Positions 13,901 through 47,980 of a stretch of DNA of 64,000 bases are shown here, one piece after another. Below the pieces are notes generated by a model. The model saw only the letters and a program-made list of their open reading frames with translations, did no database searches and had not been told where the DNA came from. This stretch comes from Aphidius gifuensis (lineage: Eukaryota > Arthropoda > Insecta > Hymenoptera > Braconidae). The stretch lies in NCBI RefSeq assembly GCF_014905175.1, contig NC_057789.1, forward strand, positions 26,346,555 to 26,410,554. The letters are read 5' to 3'. The first letter of the stretch is position 1. Each line of letters opens with the position of its first letter. The position numbers and the translations under genes are program-made.

Positions 13901-16900
13901 GCAATTCTAACAAATATATTAGGTTTACAAAAACGTTGTGGTTTAATATTTGAATTATTAGCAAATGCATCATGTACTGAATCATCAATATCAAAATTAC
14001 GACGTACAAAAGATGTTTTAAGATTAAAATTACAAAAAAATAAATCAAAAAATATACATACATCACATGCATTAAGTATGGAAGTATTACTTGGACGTGC
14101 ATTAGAACTAGCAAGTCATGGTGATGATTGTTGGCCTCATGTATTTACATGTTGTTTATATATCAGTAAATTAGAACATGATTTTTTTGGTAGAAATCAA
14201 ACACAAATTAATTTACCAAAATTAGCTAAAAAAGAAAAAAAAAAATATAAAAAAAAAAAAAAAGATATAAATAATCATATTAATAATGGTGATTTAAATG
14301 GTGGTGGTGGTGGTGATGAGGATGTTGTTGTTGATGATGATGATGATGAAGATGATAATAATTGTGTTGATGTTTATTCATTTTTATCAACACCATACAG
14401 TCAAAGTTTAACAATTGAAACAATACCAGAAATAATACAAGAATCAAATGCTGATATACAATTTAATGGTATATTACCAGCTGAATATGCTGCTAAAATA
14501 ATATGTGTATTATCACAACAAGTTGATAAATTATTTGAAGATTGTGCATTAAAATTAAATTTAAAAGCACTTTGTTCATTTTTAACATCACTTTGTCATG
14601 CAAGTAAAGATCAATTATTTAAAACAACATCATCAACATTAAATACAAATTATAATAATAATTATGAAAAAAAATTTTGGTGGCGTAAAAGTAAACCACG
14701 TGATGATGAATTAAATGTATTATTATTATCAAGGCTAGGTGAAGTTATGTTAAAATGTGTTAAAAGTGGTCGTCCATTAATTCACATAATGAGAATTTGG
14801 AGTATTCTTGGACCACATTTTATGGAGGCAGCATGTCATAAAGATCGTGAAATATCTAAAAAAGCAATTCAATGTATTCATGATTCAATGACAGCATTAT
14901 TAAATGAACAAATTGAATTGGCACATTTTCATTTTAATGAAGCATTATTTAAACCATTTGAAAATCTTCTTTGTTTAGAACTTTGTGATAGTGATGTACA
15001 AGATCAAATTGTTAGTTGTATATGTGAATTTGTTGAGACAAATCGTACAGAAATAAGATCAGGATGGCGACCATTATTTGGTGCATTACGTGTTGCATCT
15101 GTTGGTAATTCTGAATCAATTGAATCAGCACCATTATTAGAAGTATTTCGTGTATTTTTATCAACAGATAATACACTTGTATTTGCAAATGCAGCATTAG
15201 ATTGTATATTATGTCTTTTAAAACATGTAAGAGGTGCTGGTGATGCAGATTTAAATAATGATATTGATCAAATAACAAATATTGAAATAAGAAAAATGCG
15301 TTTATGTATTGAAAGTTTAAAATATTTATTAAATTGTAGTGATATACTTTCATCAATGTATCGTATGCCAGCATGTCCAATATTTCATTCAGCAACTAAA
15401 ATTCAAGTATCAACAATACCACAGTATGTTGATCCAATAATACCAAATATGGAATTATCGAAATTTAATAATAATAATGATACAATGCAAGAAATTGTAC
15501 CAGAAATATCATATGATGTATTAACTAAAATTGATAAATCACAAACAATGACATTACAAAGTATGGAAAAACCAAGTGGTATATTAAGAGTATGGTATTT
15601 ACTTATTGAAGGTTTAGCAAATGCAACAATGATTTGTCCACGACGTTATCAGCCACATACATTAGAAACATTATTTCATTTACTTCGTGATATTTTAAAT
15701 GTACCTGGACCAGCATTTGGTCTTTATTGTGTTAATCATTTACTTTTACCAATGGTACAAAATTGGCTTAGAATGACATCAAAAATCATTCGTGGTTGGG
15801 ATAATTTTGCACCAAATTTTAAACAATGCTGTGGTCTTACAACTGATTTAGTTGTTGATTATTTAACTCATCTTCAAGGTAAAAAATTATCAAGTTAAAC
15901 AAAAAAAAAAAATTATTAATAATTAATTTATAAATCAACAGGTCCAGATGTTAAAATAGATAATGATTTATTACCATCATCAACACTTATGTTGAAACAA
16001 TTATTATTGGTAATGGCAGAGTGTGTTGTTCAACAGACTGAAAGTATTGCTCGATTGGGATGTGCATGTATCAGGTAATTTAAAAATTTAATAAATATAT
16101 TAGTTTAGAATAAATAAATAAATAATGGAATTTGAGTTGGTGGTTAGTAGAGTAAAATAATGTTGAATCAAATATTGATATTGGTGTAAGATAATAATGA
16201 AGCTTGACAGGCTGTCGGATAGGATATAAGGTAGCTTGAAAATTCCCGGTTTTATGATATTCATTTGGTATGATACTTGACACCCACTGGAACTCGTCAA
16301 ACATCCTATTATAATATATATACATACATACTCCTATCATCACCGTCATCGTTGTTGACTTGTCGTTGTCGTTGTATATTTATTTTTTTTATTTATATAT
16401 TTATTTAGAATTTTTTACTACCAATGATGCATATCTCGTGTTATAATATGTATGTAAAATGTAAGTAATCTAACACTCCATATGATTGACCTTATAATAA
16501 ACACGACAACTTTCTTGTAATTCAAGATTTTAGATATAAATTAATATCCGCAATAAATTGTCAATAACATCTATATTTAATTTTATAATTATTTATTTAT
16601 TTTTTTTAATAATATAATTATAGATTTTTTAAAGTTAAAATTCCATAATGATTGTTCAAATAAAATAATTATAATAATATTAATTAAATATTATAATTGT
16701 AATTATTATTATCATTTCAGACATGTACTTGTCAGCAGTGGTCCTGTTCTTACCGCTGAACAGTGGGAAGTTTGTGGTATTGCTTGTTATCGTGCTTGCT
16801 CCAATTCACTTCAAGAACTTCATCAATTAACAATGGCATTTTCACCAAGATCTGAATCATTTTATGGTGATATTGCACAGGTCAAAGTTGCTGCTAGACG

Positions 16901-19900
16901 TGATACTACAACTGAAGAATCAGACAGGTTGCGACAATTATCAGCACAGGTAAGTTTTTTAATATTATATTAATTATTTATCATCTATTTATTTATTTTT
17001 AATTAAAAAACAAAAAAAAGTATATAAAAATCATTTTATTCATTTGCTTTTTTTTATATTATATAGTTTTTATTTTTAAATAATTTTTTTAATTATAGAA
17101 AATCTACTTGGAATGAATATTAAAATATTTAATTTTTCGAAAATAAAAAAAATATAATTTTAATCATCTTCATCATTGAATTTTTAATTATTTTTTTATC
17201 AGAGAGTGCGTGTGTTTTGCTCGATATAGTTATTTAGAGCGTGTTTTTATTTTTGCGCTCTTTTGCTATTTTTTAATTTCCAATATTTTGTTTATTTTCT
17301 TCTTTTTCTTTTTCTTCTTCTTCTTGTTTTTGTTTTTTTCCGTCCTGTGTACCTGACTTGATCTCAGGTGAGCCGCCAGCTACGTGAGATTATGACTGCA
17401 GTCAAGCGACAGAATGCAACAAGTCTACAATCATCGATAATCGAGGATACGATGAGCATTGAGATGACATTGATTGATCAGCACACAACATCTTCCTACC
17501 CTGTCGGTTGTAGGCAGCACACCACACCCCCCGTATACACAAACACTACGTCCAACACGGGCCCCCATTGGCTCTAGCCGTTCACGGTAACTCACGTCAT
17601 GGATTTTAATTTGCAAAAAAAATTAAAATAATGAAAAACATATATTAATTGATAAAGATATTATTATTATTTATTTATATATATTTTTTTTTAATTGTTT
17701 GTCAAGTTTGTTAGCAATTTGAGCAACACTATCACACAACGCATCAACAACATTTGTTTTTTGTTATGAATTTATGATATTAATAATTGTCCCTCTTTTT
17801 TTTAATTAAATAATCCAAATGATTGTTTTTAAATTATTGCAAGGCTATTAACAAAAGGGTGTACACAAAAAGTAGATTATTTTTATATTTTTATATTCCC
17901 TTTTGATAATTTTCTTTCAATGTTTTATCCTGATATAGTTAGTGAGTGGAATTTTTAAAATTCAGTGTATAATTTCCATCAGAAATCAGATTTAAATAAT
18001 TTTTTTTTCGACTGTTTATCTGAATTCTGGAATGCTCAATAAATTTTCCTCGATGCATCTGCTGTTAGTAGGCACCAAAACACTTTTTTAATTTTTTGTT
18101 TTTTGAGTTTCACAAAATACACACGATAACGTCTTTCTTTAATTTTTAGAAATTATTATTATAATTAATATTTAATTTTTTCGAAAGACATTATCATCTA
18201 GTTTTGATTAATATTTTTATTTAAACATAAAATAATCACCATTAAAATCCATGGCTTGAGCCCATGGCTAGATCACAGTGAAACTAAAAACAATGAGTGA
18301 ATTTTTTTTTTTTTTGTTAATATTATTTTTATTATAAATGATTTTTTTTTAAATAAGAAAATTAGCTTTTGTAGTATGCACACCACACGAGACACATTTT
18401 ATCCTGAAAACCGAGTGATAAGTTTTTTTTTTTTTTTTTCTTGAAATAAATAAAAACCTCACATAAACCACAATAACATCACAAAATATTTGTTTGTGTT
18501 ACTGAAAGAAAAAAAAAATACTTGTACGAGTGTTTGTTAGCATTTTCATCAAAGAAAAAAAAAAAAAAATGTGTTCATTTGTTTAAAAATAATTCTACAC
18601 TTGATATGTATGTTGATTTTATTTTATTTTTTTCATTTATTAATTTTTTTTTAATTCTGCATCCATAAAAAAGTTCAGCTAAATTTATTTATTTTATAAA
18701 AGATAAAATAACAAAACCGAAAAATTATATTTAAATTTATCAGGTATTTCACCTGGCAGAGCAACGTTCTGATGAACAACTTAAAATTTCTGATGAAAGA
18801 TCATATGTCTTTCTTCTTTATCCACCATCAGTTGCATCAACACTAAATCCAGATCTTTATATTGTACGTGTTCAACTTCGAGCACTTGTTGTTGGTTTAT
18901 TGGCTCATCAAATGTTACTCCATTGTATTGCCAGTGTTTTACTGCAAGGTTCTGGTGGTTCAATATCAAGGTACATATAAATAGAATAATCAACGACAAT
19001 AATCATTTAATGATAACATATAATTATTTTATTTAGTCTTGCACATGTGATACCAAATCCAACATCACCAACATCAAGTAACTCATCGAAAAACAACATG
19101 ACACGTCTCAATATTAATCACATTGATATTTTTTTATCAGCACTTGATTATTCATATGCATCAGCATGGAAATTTGATAATAGACCAGGTCTAAAATTTC
19201 TCATTCAAAAAGTTGCTAATTTAGATCAACCAGCAAATCTTTATCGTCAAACTTGTGCTGCATGGACAATAAAAATTTTAACACTACTAGATATTTGTTT
19301 AAATGAAATAAATATAACAAATGTCAATATGGAATTTGTTAAATTAATAATTAAAAAAAATTATATTTATAATAAACAAAAAAATTATGATAAATTAATT
19401 AAATATATTAAACAATTAAAAATAACATTTGATATAATTTGTGATAATTATATTGATGTTGTTATAAATAAAAATGGTAAACATTCAATTGCCGATAGTT
19501 TTGCTGAGAGAAAAATATTTTTACTTGTTGCACAACCAGATGATTTTCCAGAAATAACAAGTAAAGAATTAATAAATGATTCATTATTTAATTCAATCAA
19601 TGTTGATAAAACAATTAGCTGTAATAAAATAATAAATAAAAAACATTTAATTGATAATAATGTTACAACAAAAATTGAGGAAGAATATAGATCATTAAAA
19701 TTATTTGATTTAGCATCAGATTATTTTATGGAATCGGGTCCAGAATCTGAATCTGAAACAGATGATTCAAGACCAATATCACGTGAAAAAAGAATAATTT
19801 ATAAATCAACAGATAATTTAACAGATAAAGAAATTAATTTATCTGATTTTGAATCAGATGATTCAGAAATATTAAAAAATAATTATAAATTATTTAAAAA

Positions 19901-20711
19901 AAATATAACATGCACAAATAATACTCACACTCAGGTTGAATCACATAATTCTAAAATAACAATAAAAAAATTACTTAAAAATAAATATAGAAAAAGTGAA
20001 CAAAATTTATTAACACGAAAAAATTCATTTAAATTTTTTTTAAATAATAATTTTGAATATTCAAATATTAAACGTTCAAAGTCACTTGTAGAGTTTTATA
20101 AAAATTCTGATTTAGTATTACCTTCAAAAATTACATTAAATAATAATAATTTAAGTGAAAAATTAAAAAGAAAAAGATTACTTACTGTTTGTCAAAATGT
20201 TGATGAAAAAAATTTAATTTGTCAATCAATTATTCCAACAATTGACGTTGATGATGATGATGATGATAATGATGAATTATTAAAAGACTATGAAAGAAGT
20301 AAAAAAGGCTTTAGAATAAATCCATTTACACAAAATTTTGATGGTGAAATTGATGATCCAGTTAGAAGACAAGGAATTGAAATACAAAAAGATAATAAAA
20401 CTATAAGCAGAGACAGTGATGCTCAAAGAAAAGCATGGGCAGAAATACTCAATGCAGTATTAGACTGGACACTTGTACTTCCGGTAATCTCATTTTTCAA
20501 TTAATTATTGTTTTTGTTTTTATTAATAACAATTATAATATATATTTATTATTATTCTTTTTTACAGGATGAAAAATTAGCGCCAATTCTTCCAATTCTC
20601 GTTAGTGGCATTCGTGCATTAACAAAATTTGTCGTTGATACAAATTTAAAACAAAAATTATCAAAAATTTTTCATCGTATTGTTGTTCTATATGGTTTGA
20701 CAAATAATTAA
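10979..20711 (+). CDS. ARFGEF3/BIG3-like protein (brefeldin A-inhibited GEF family member 3), complete
   Basis: Exons: 10979-11063, 11129-11262, 11446-11580, 11647-11812, 11899-12028, 12112-15878, 15942-16074, 16721-16949, 18744-18970, 19037-20483, 20568-20711. All phases agree, giving 2,198 residues, close to human BIG3 (about 2,180). Diagnostic stretches are [79 protein letters not shown] and DCWPHVF. Residues about 555-713 correspond to the degenerate Sec7 region, which in BIG3 proteins lacks the catalytic glutamate. In mammals BIG3 acts on secretory granule/lysosome membranes and as a scaffold; the same role here is inferred. Low-complexity acidic tracts lie at about 477-527 and 923-970 (Lys-rich, then Gly/Asp-rich). 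The 3.8-kb exon 6 is unusually long beside the small 5' exons. The region after residue 1650 (exon 10) is Asn/Asp/Lys-rich and less conserved-looking. Confidence 0.9.
16075..16720 (+). other. ARFGEF3-like intron, no internal gene
   Basis: AT-rich intron with donor GTAATT and acceptor TTATCATTTCAG. A slightly less AT-rich block at 16195-16345 yields two short minus-strand frames, but neither has splice or family support. Nothing else is seen. Confidence 0.5.
16950..18743 (+). other. 1.8-kb ARFGEF3-like intron surrounding the cassette candidate
   Basis: Outside 17368-17586 this is A/T-rich with many homopolymers. Scattered less AT-rich words occur at 18000-18110 and 18240-18300. The final acceptor is AAATTTATCAG before exon 9 of the main form. 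No other exon is supported. Confidence 0.45.
17368..17586 (+). other. Candidate cassette exon with in-frame TAG inside the ARFGEF3-like gene
   Basis: A long pyrimidine tract (TTTTTCTTCTTCTTC..., 17290-17340) leads to acceptor ATCTCAG. The exon then reads in phase with exon 8 as [16 protein letters not shown], followed by [20 protein letters not shown], and reaches TAG at 17575-17577, nine bases before a donor (ACG|GTAACT). Its length, 219 nt, is a multiple of three, so including or skipping it keeps phase with exon 10, but inclusion would end the protein at about residue 1,670. Base composition is close to half G+C, in strong contrast to the surrounding intron (16950-18743), which is almost pure A/T. 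That suggests selection. It could be a regulated poison exon, an alternative C-terminus, or an edited or read-through exon. Confidence 0.55.
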
Positions 20712-22687
20712 ACATTTGATACTTTAGAAAAAAAAAAAAAAATTCTAATACTTTAAATTCTATATATAAATTTTTAAAAATTAGGAATAAGAAAAAATAA
20801 ATATTGCTGGTTCCTGAGAGAGGTTTTAACTGCAGATTGACTGAATTTAAAAAAAAATTAATAATAATTAAATTTTGGAGTATTTGATAACAATAATAAC
20901 GTGACAGTATTCTTTGATGATTCTATAATTAAATCTCTAAATAAAAATTAAAATACGAGTATACAAGTATCATGAAAAAAAAAAAAATTATATATATATA
21001 AAATGTGTTTTAAAAGAAAAATAATAATTGATGATTTTACGTAGGTAAAATATGTATCATACATGCCTATATATATTTTTTCGAAATTGTTGTTGATGTG
21101 AAACAAATATAAAAAAAAAATTCAAAAATCTGTAATATTGAAACAAAAAAATGATATATGTCCCATTGAACGTTGTGTAAAATGTATTAACTGTTGTTGT
21201 TTGAAACAAAAAAGAAAAAAAAAAAATATATACACAAAATATCGACAATACACTATAAAATGTTTATTGTTATTTTAACTTATATTATTTTTAATTTTAA
21301 TATCTTGAGGTTTCTTTTTTAAAAAAACCATTATATTTTGGATATATATTTTTTTAGATTTGTTATTTTATTTTTTTTTTAAAGTTATAAATATATTTTT
21401 TATTTTTTTATTTTTACATTTACAGGAAGAAACAAGAGACAATGTTTCATGTCTGCGGTCATTTCTACTCTTGGCATAGTCATTCTTGCCTCATAAAGTC
21501 CAAGAGCTTATGAGCGACGTACAACGTTCTTCTTGTAGCACCAGAGTTGAGACTATAAATGTCTAAAAGTAGAAAAGAAGTCAAGAAAAATATTTTAAAT
21601 AAAAAGAAAGAAAAAATAATAGATAAATATTTTGCATCTTTCCGGGTTAATATCCTGTCATTGTTGATGTTGCTGATCACTTTGAATTAGCTGAATCGAA
21701 TTGTAAACCATAAAAAAAAAAAAAAAATACTTATCTATTTTTAAGTATTTAAGTTTGATGCAGAAAAAATTAATGAGAAATTTCTGTATAGGTACATATA
21801 GAAAAGAAATAAAATTAAAATAAAATAAAACAATTTTTTTTCTTTTAGATAGAACATGGTCCATCAGTGAGTAGCATGTTTAATCTTTTCATTTGGACTC
21901 TCGAAGTAAAAGAGCGACTGTTTTGTATATGTTATATATTGAGCATATATAGAAGATGTGAGGGGAAAGTAGTAAAACAGTGACAGATAAAAGGGAGGTG
22001 AATAGGGTGGTTTGCTAATAAAGGAATGGTACGAAAACGACCAAGAGGAGAGACCATAGTACTCAACCAAAACCGCAACTATCCATCGTTTCAACACACG
22101 CAGCAAACGTTTAAATATTAAATGGTACTCTCTCACTATATACTCGAGAAGTGTGTTCATGGGTTTTTGTGATCGTAAAAACTCAACGAATTGTACAAAC
22201 CTCTCATCCACTTCACACTGCATTTTTACTATATACATATAAATTCAACTCCTCCTTCTATTTATTTATTTATCTTTTTTTTTTTTTCAAATTTTTAATT
22301 TATCACATTATTATTAAAATTAAAAAACAAAAAATTTACCAGTAGATTTATTTATTTATTTATTTATTTGTTTTTTAAATTTTTTTATTATCTCATTAAT
22401 TTTCTTTTTTTTACACAAAACTTAATTTAAACTAAAAAACAAAATTTATAATTATACAATAATAATAATAATAATTTTTTCATTAGGATAATTTTATTGA
22501 AAATATTTTTCATATATTTACATAATTTGAATATTAAAAATTGACACTATCTATCACTTTTTATTAATTATAATAATTATTAAGTGTTCAATTAGTATTT
22601 CTTAATTTTTCAATTGATATTATACATTTTTTTTATGATTATATATTTAAATGATAAAAAAAAAAAAAAAAAAAAAAAAAACAATTA
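20712..22687. other. Convergent intergenic region (two facing 3' ends)
   Basis: It holds the 3' flanks of the ARFGEF3-like gene (plus) and the lozenge-type gene (minus). AATAAA words are common (for example 20796-20801), but in this composition they do not fix a polyadenylation site. Two islands are less AT-rich: 21425-21560, where TTTACAG precedes a short open stretch ending in TAG, and 21840-22240, which includes a minus-strand ATG frame of 124 codons (21864-22238) without recognised homology. A 24-base A run lies at about 22658-22681. Confidence 0.5.
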
Positions 22688-44371
<21,684 letters not shown>

Positions 44372-44989
44372 CCCATCGGCGTTTCGACGCCCCGAAGTTT
44401 CCTTCGAGTAACTCACGATTTTAATTATTAATTCAACAATTAATATTTTCTAACTAACTACTTGTTTATTTAAATTTAAATAATTAAATTTTTATAATAT
44501 TATCAACTGCCCATCAATTTTGATCCTTAAAATTTTTATTTTTAAAACACACCGCGAAACTATCTTATCGACTGAGTATATATATTTAAAAATCAAAACA
44601 AATAAATTAATTATTATCATTAATATTAACAATAGCATATTATAACTTTTTTTATTTTTTTTTTATTTTAGAAATTTAAATTTTTCACAATAATCACAGT
44701 TCACAATAATAATTTACATATTTTTTTCTCAATATCACTATTTAAAAGTTGCTTTTATCATTTCATTGACACATTTTTTTTTTTTTTTTTTTCAAAATTT
44801 AATTTATAATAAAATAAAAATAAAAAAAAAATTAATTAATTAATATTTTATAAAAACACAAAAAATAAAATCACATCTCACTTGTCCACAAATAATACAA
44901 GACAGTATATTATTAACAAAAAAAAAAAATAATCAAAATAAAAATTTCTATAGTTTTTGTAAATGAATATTATAGAGAGTGTTGTTTAG

Positions 44990-45190
44990 TACATTCACGT
45001 TTGACGTTCCACGTCGTAATGCTGTGGTGTTTGACTGAGAGAGCCGCGTGTTCCACGAGATCGCACGAACAGAACAGCCCTAAAACCCCTCACAATCGTA
45101 ACAGTGTTGTTGCCATATACATATACCTCCCATTGAAAATATTACGTCTCGCCCTCAGTTTGGATATTGTCCCATTGTTTTTGTTCTTCA
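44990..45190 (-). promoter_or_regulatory. Putative promoter-proximal region of the lozenge-type gene
   Basis: A balanced-composition block 0.6-0.8 kb upstream of the start codon, containing CCACGTCG, GAGAGAGCCGCGTG and CCACGAGATCGCACG. Position and composition suggest core or proximal promoter sequence; no convincing TATA box or initiator could be assigned. Confidence 0.3.
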
Positions 45191-45919
45191 TCAACCAGCA
45201 GCAAGCTAGCTATATTGCCAGTCAATTTCCCCTTCTTTTTCTTCATTCTTCTCATCCTCATCAACTCTTTTTTTTTTTCATCTGTGTTTCTCTTTTCATT
45301 CCTGATTTTGTTGAGCTACTTTTACTGTTCTTCATACCCCACTACTTTTGATAACACCACCACCAATAATACCACTGACGGAATCTCGGATCATTTTTTA
45401 AAAACTCACTGCGCTACCAATAGTCTATTTACTCCTTCTCTTTTTCTTTTACTCCCTCTTGCCCCTGCTGTTATCAATCATTGAATTGTTTTTCCCCTTT
45501 TTTTTCACAATACATCTATTTTCTCTATGATCATTAATTGAGTGGACTCTTCAAGTCTTCATGTCATTTGAAAAATAAATAAAAATAAATTAATTGATAC
45601 TATATACAACGATGAAATGAAATTTATATTTTAAACAATAATAATTTTTAATTTTGATAATTTATTTATTATTTTATTTTCATATATACTGCAGTTTTTA
45701 TTATTTTTTTTTTGAGTGTGTTGAAAATTGAGTTTATATTTTTTTATAAAAATATGCGGTTATTTTGATTTGATCAATAGTAAACTAGGACAAATTTTTG
45801 ATTTACCAAATGACAATAATTATAAATAAAATAATATAATGATGATTAAAAATAAAATAATGATATAAGGTGGTTCAGGAAGTGGTGACATTTTGGCAAC
45901 TTTTAGTGTGCCAAATTAT

Positions 45920-46114
45920 TCACTTGTTATCATTACTTTCCCACGGTAACTCAAAATACATAACACAGTCATTTTGGTGAGTAAATTCGATATCATAATC
46001 ATGAATTTTTGATTTGTTTACTATATCATCAACTTCTATATACCTCAAACGATAAAAAAATTCAAATTTTTCATGTGAAAAAATAAAATTTAACAATTTC
46101 ATTTCATGTGACAT
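45920..46114 (-). CDS. Hypothetical 64-residue frame
   Basis: An ATG (AAAAATGTC context) opens a frame starting MSHEMKLLNF and containing RYIEVDDIVNKSKIHDYDIE, ending ELPWESNDNK. Its composition is more protein-like than the homopolymer frames around it. I recognise no family, and no adjoining splice site extends it. It may be chance or a gene fragment. Confidence 0.15.
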   Translation of the reverse strand: MSHEMKLLNFIFSHEKFEFFYRLRYIEVDDIVNKSKIHDYDIEFTHQNDCVMYFELPWESNDNK

Positions 46115-46724
46115 TTTTAATCTTGATATAAATATTACCAATATATTTTTTTACAATATAGAGAAAGAAAATATAGAGGAGAAAAAATTTTATCAAAAAA
46201 AAAAAAAAAATAAAAAAATAATTACCATTGATTAATTTAAATTTGGTGTTGATGACATCGAAGTAGCTTGAGCATCGTTTACCTAAACCACTGAAAATAT
46301 TTTCAGTATATCTCCCACCAACAAGGCGTGTAACAAGTGTCGATCACTTCTCGGAGGCGGGAACAATTCAAAAGAGGGTGGGGCTTGTTAAAGTCCCACC
46401 CTTAAAATTATTTAAAAAAAATTGTTTAATATTTTTTCATTAACGTGACAATATTATTGTTCAACTAAATCTTAAATCACCTTTAAATTTTAGCTATATA
46501 TATCGTCTTTATCATCAATAAAAATCAAACCCTTTTTTTAACCCCTTCATTAAACTTCCCTTCGTTACAAAGGTCCTTGCAAGAATTTATCTGGTACTGA
46601 GAGATGCTTAATATATTTTTTGCCTGTAACAATGTCAACTTATTTTTTTAATTAAATATAATTGTTGATATTAGTATTTTAAAAATTCTTTTTTTATTTT
46701 TTTTTTTTTACTTTTCGTTGGACT

Positions 46725-46925
46725 ATACAGTTCATGACCACGCTCTATTGTGGTCTGCCAAAGTGCAATCGAGAATGCAGATGTGGTTTTACACACTCGT
46801 ACCTTGATATGAACCGGGAAGAGCATCATTAACCTTTTCTGTGTTTACAAATGTAACTTTACCGTCTCGCGCGCCCGCACATTATAAATCTCTCTGGGCT
46901 ATTGCTCATTACCGCAATCATTTTA
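46725..46925. promoter_or_regulatory. Candidate upstream enhancer with clustered Runx sites
   Basis: Two exact Runx sites, TGTGGTC (46749-46755) and TGTGGTT (46782-46788), and a near-match GACCACG (46736-46742) fall within about 55 bp. They lie in a GC-richer block 2.3 kb upstream of the lozenge-type coding start. The block also contains TCTCGCGCGCCCGCAC. Autoregulation by the gene product is a reasonable inference. Confidence 0.4.
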
Positions 46926-47980
46926 ATCATTTTCATTTTTTATATATTTTTTCAACTTGTAAAAATGGTAAAAAAAGAAAAGAAAGTTCAATTAATTTTG
47001 ACAATTTGCAGATTAAGTAAAATTAGATAGAGTTTGTAAATCTCCCATCTCATTATGTATATTTTTGTAATTTTTTTTAATGATTATTTAAAAATAATTA
47101 AAAAAAAATAATTATATAAATTTTTTATTATTTAAAAAGTTTTAGATATAATATGTATCGTGTATTAGAAGCTTGAGACTATCCAAAGTGTCAGACAAAT
47201 GAGGATATTGTAACTGAAATACAAGATTCAGAAGGACAAGTATGTTCAGCCACTTTGGTCTTGACCCTTGTAATTAAAATCCTGTCCTAAATCAAGACTA
47301 TAGAGGGTCGACGATTAGATGACCTTTCTACTTCATTGCAGCTTAAAACCCTTCTTCAAAAGCCACCTATTTTCCTCTTCAAATATATATTTCCTATATA
47401 AACAGTAAACACACATGCTATCAAAATGACAAAGCCAGAAAAAATAAATAAATACAAACTTGAAATAATACGCTAAATCAATTTATTGATGATTTTATAA
47501 TTAATTATATAAATTTAGAATAATTTTAACATTATATTTTTTTCATTTAAAAAATTATCTTTTATTTAATAATATAAATAAAATATTTATTTTAATTATA
47601 TTAATTATTTTATTTATTGTTTATTTAAATATACCAAGTTAATTATCATTTTGCACGAAAAAAAAAAAAATAAAAAATAGCTAAACCTCAGAGTCAAACG
47701 ACCAAAGGAAGTTAAACATTAACATCCAAGAAAAAACAAATATTATATGAAAAAAAAAAAAAATAAATTTATATAAATAATATAAAAACATATCGAAATA
47801 ATGGTATTAATAACCGCCGAAAATACACGTTAGTGGTTTTTATATAACATGAAATAAAACGAGACAAATAATCCACAAGGTTGAAACCGAATGAGTAGCA
47901 TTTCCGTTGATTCGGTATTATATATGTGCCTGTCTCGTTAATCCATCCTCACCCTGTTTTCCGCGTGCAGTTAATAATCC

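Larger units (their letters stand above)
44372..47980. other. Upstream region of the lozenge-type gene
   Basis: It contains the 5'UTR/promoter side of the gene and about 3.6 kb of upstream DNA. AT-rich stretches alternate with GC-richer islands at 44990-45190, 45340-45480, 46240-46400, 46725-46925, 47150-47350 and 47815-47980. No gene with recognisable homology is seen. A small minus-strand frame (45920-46114) is listed separately. Confidence 0.5.

Noticed and set aside
12441..15395. Several minus-strand frames rich in Leu, Val, Tyr and Ile
   Set aside because: Shadows of the long ARFGEF3-like exon, caused by its A/T-ending codons.
21431..21480. Additional 3' exon of the ARFGEF3-like gene (after TTTACAG)
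   Set aside because: The last coding exon already ends in a proper stop and has no donor; the block opens for only 16 codons.
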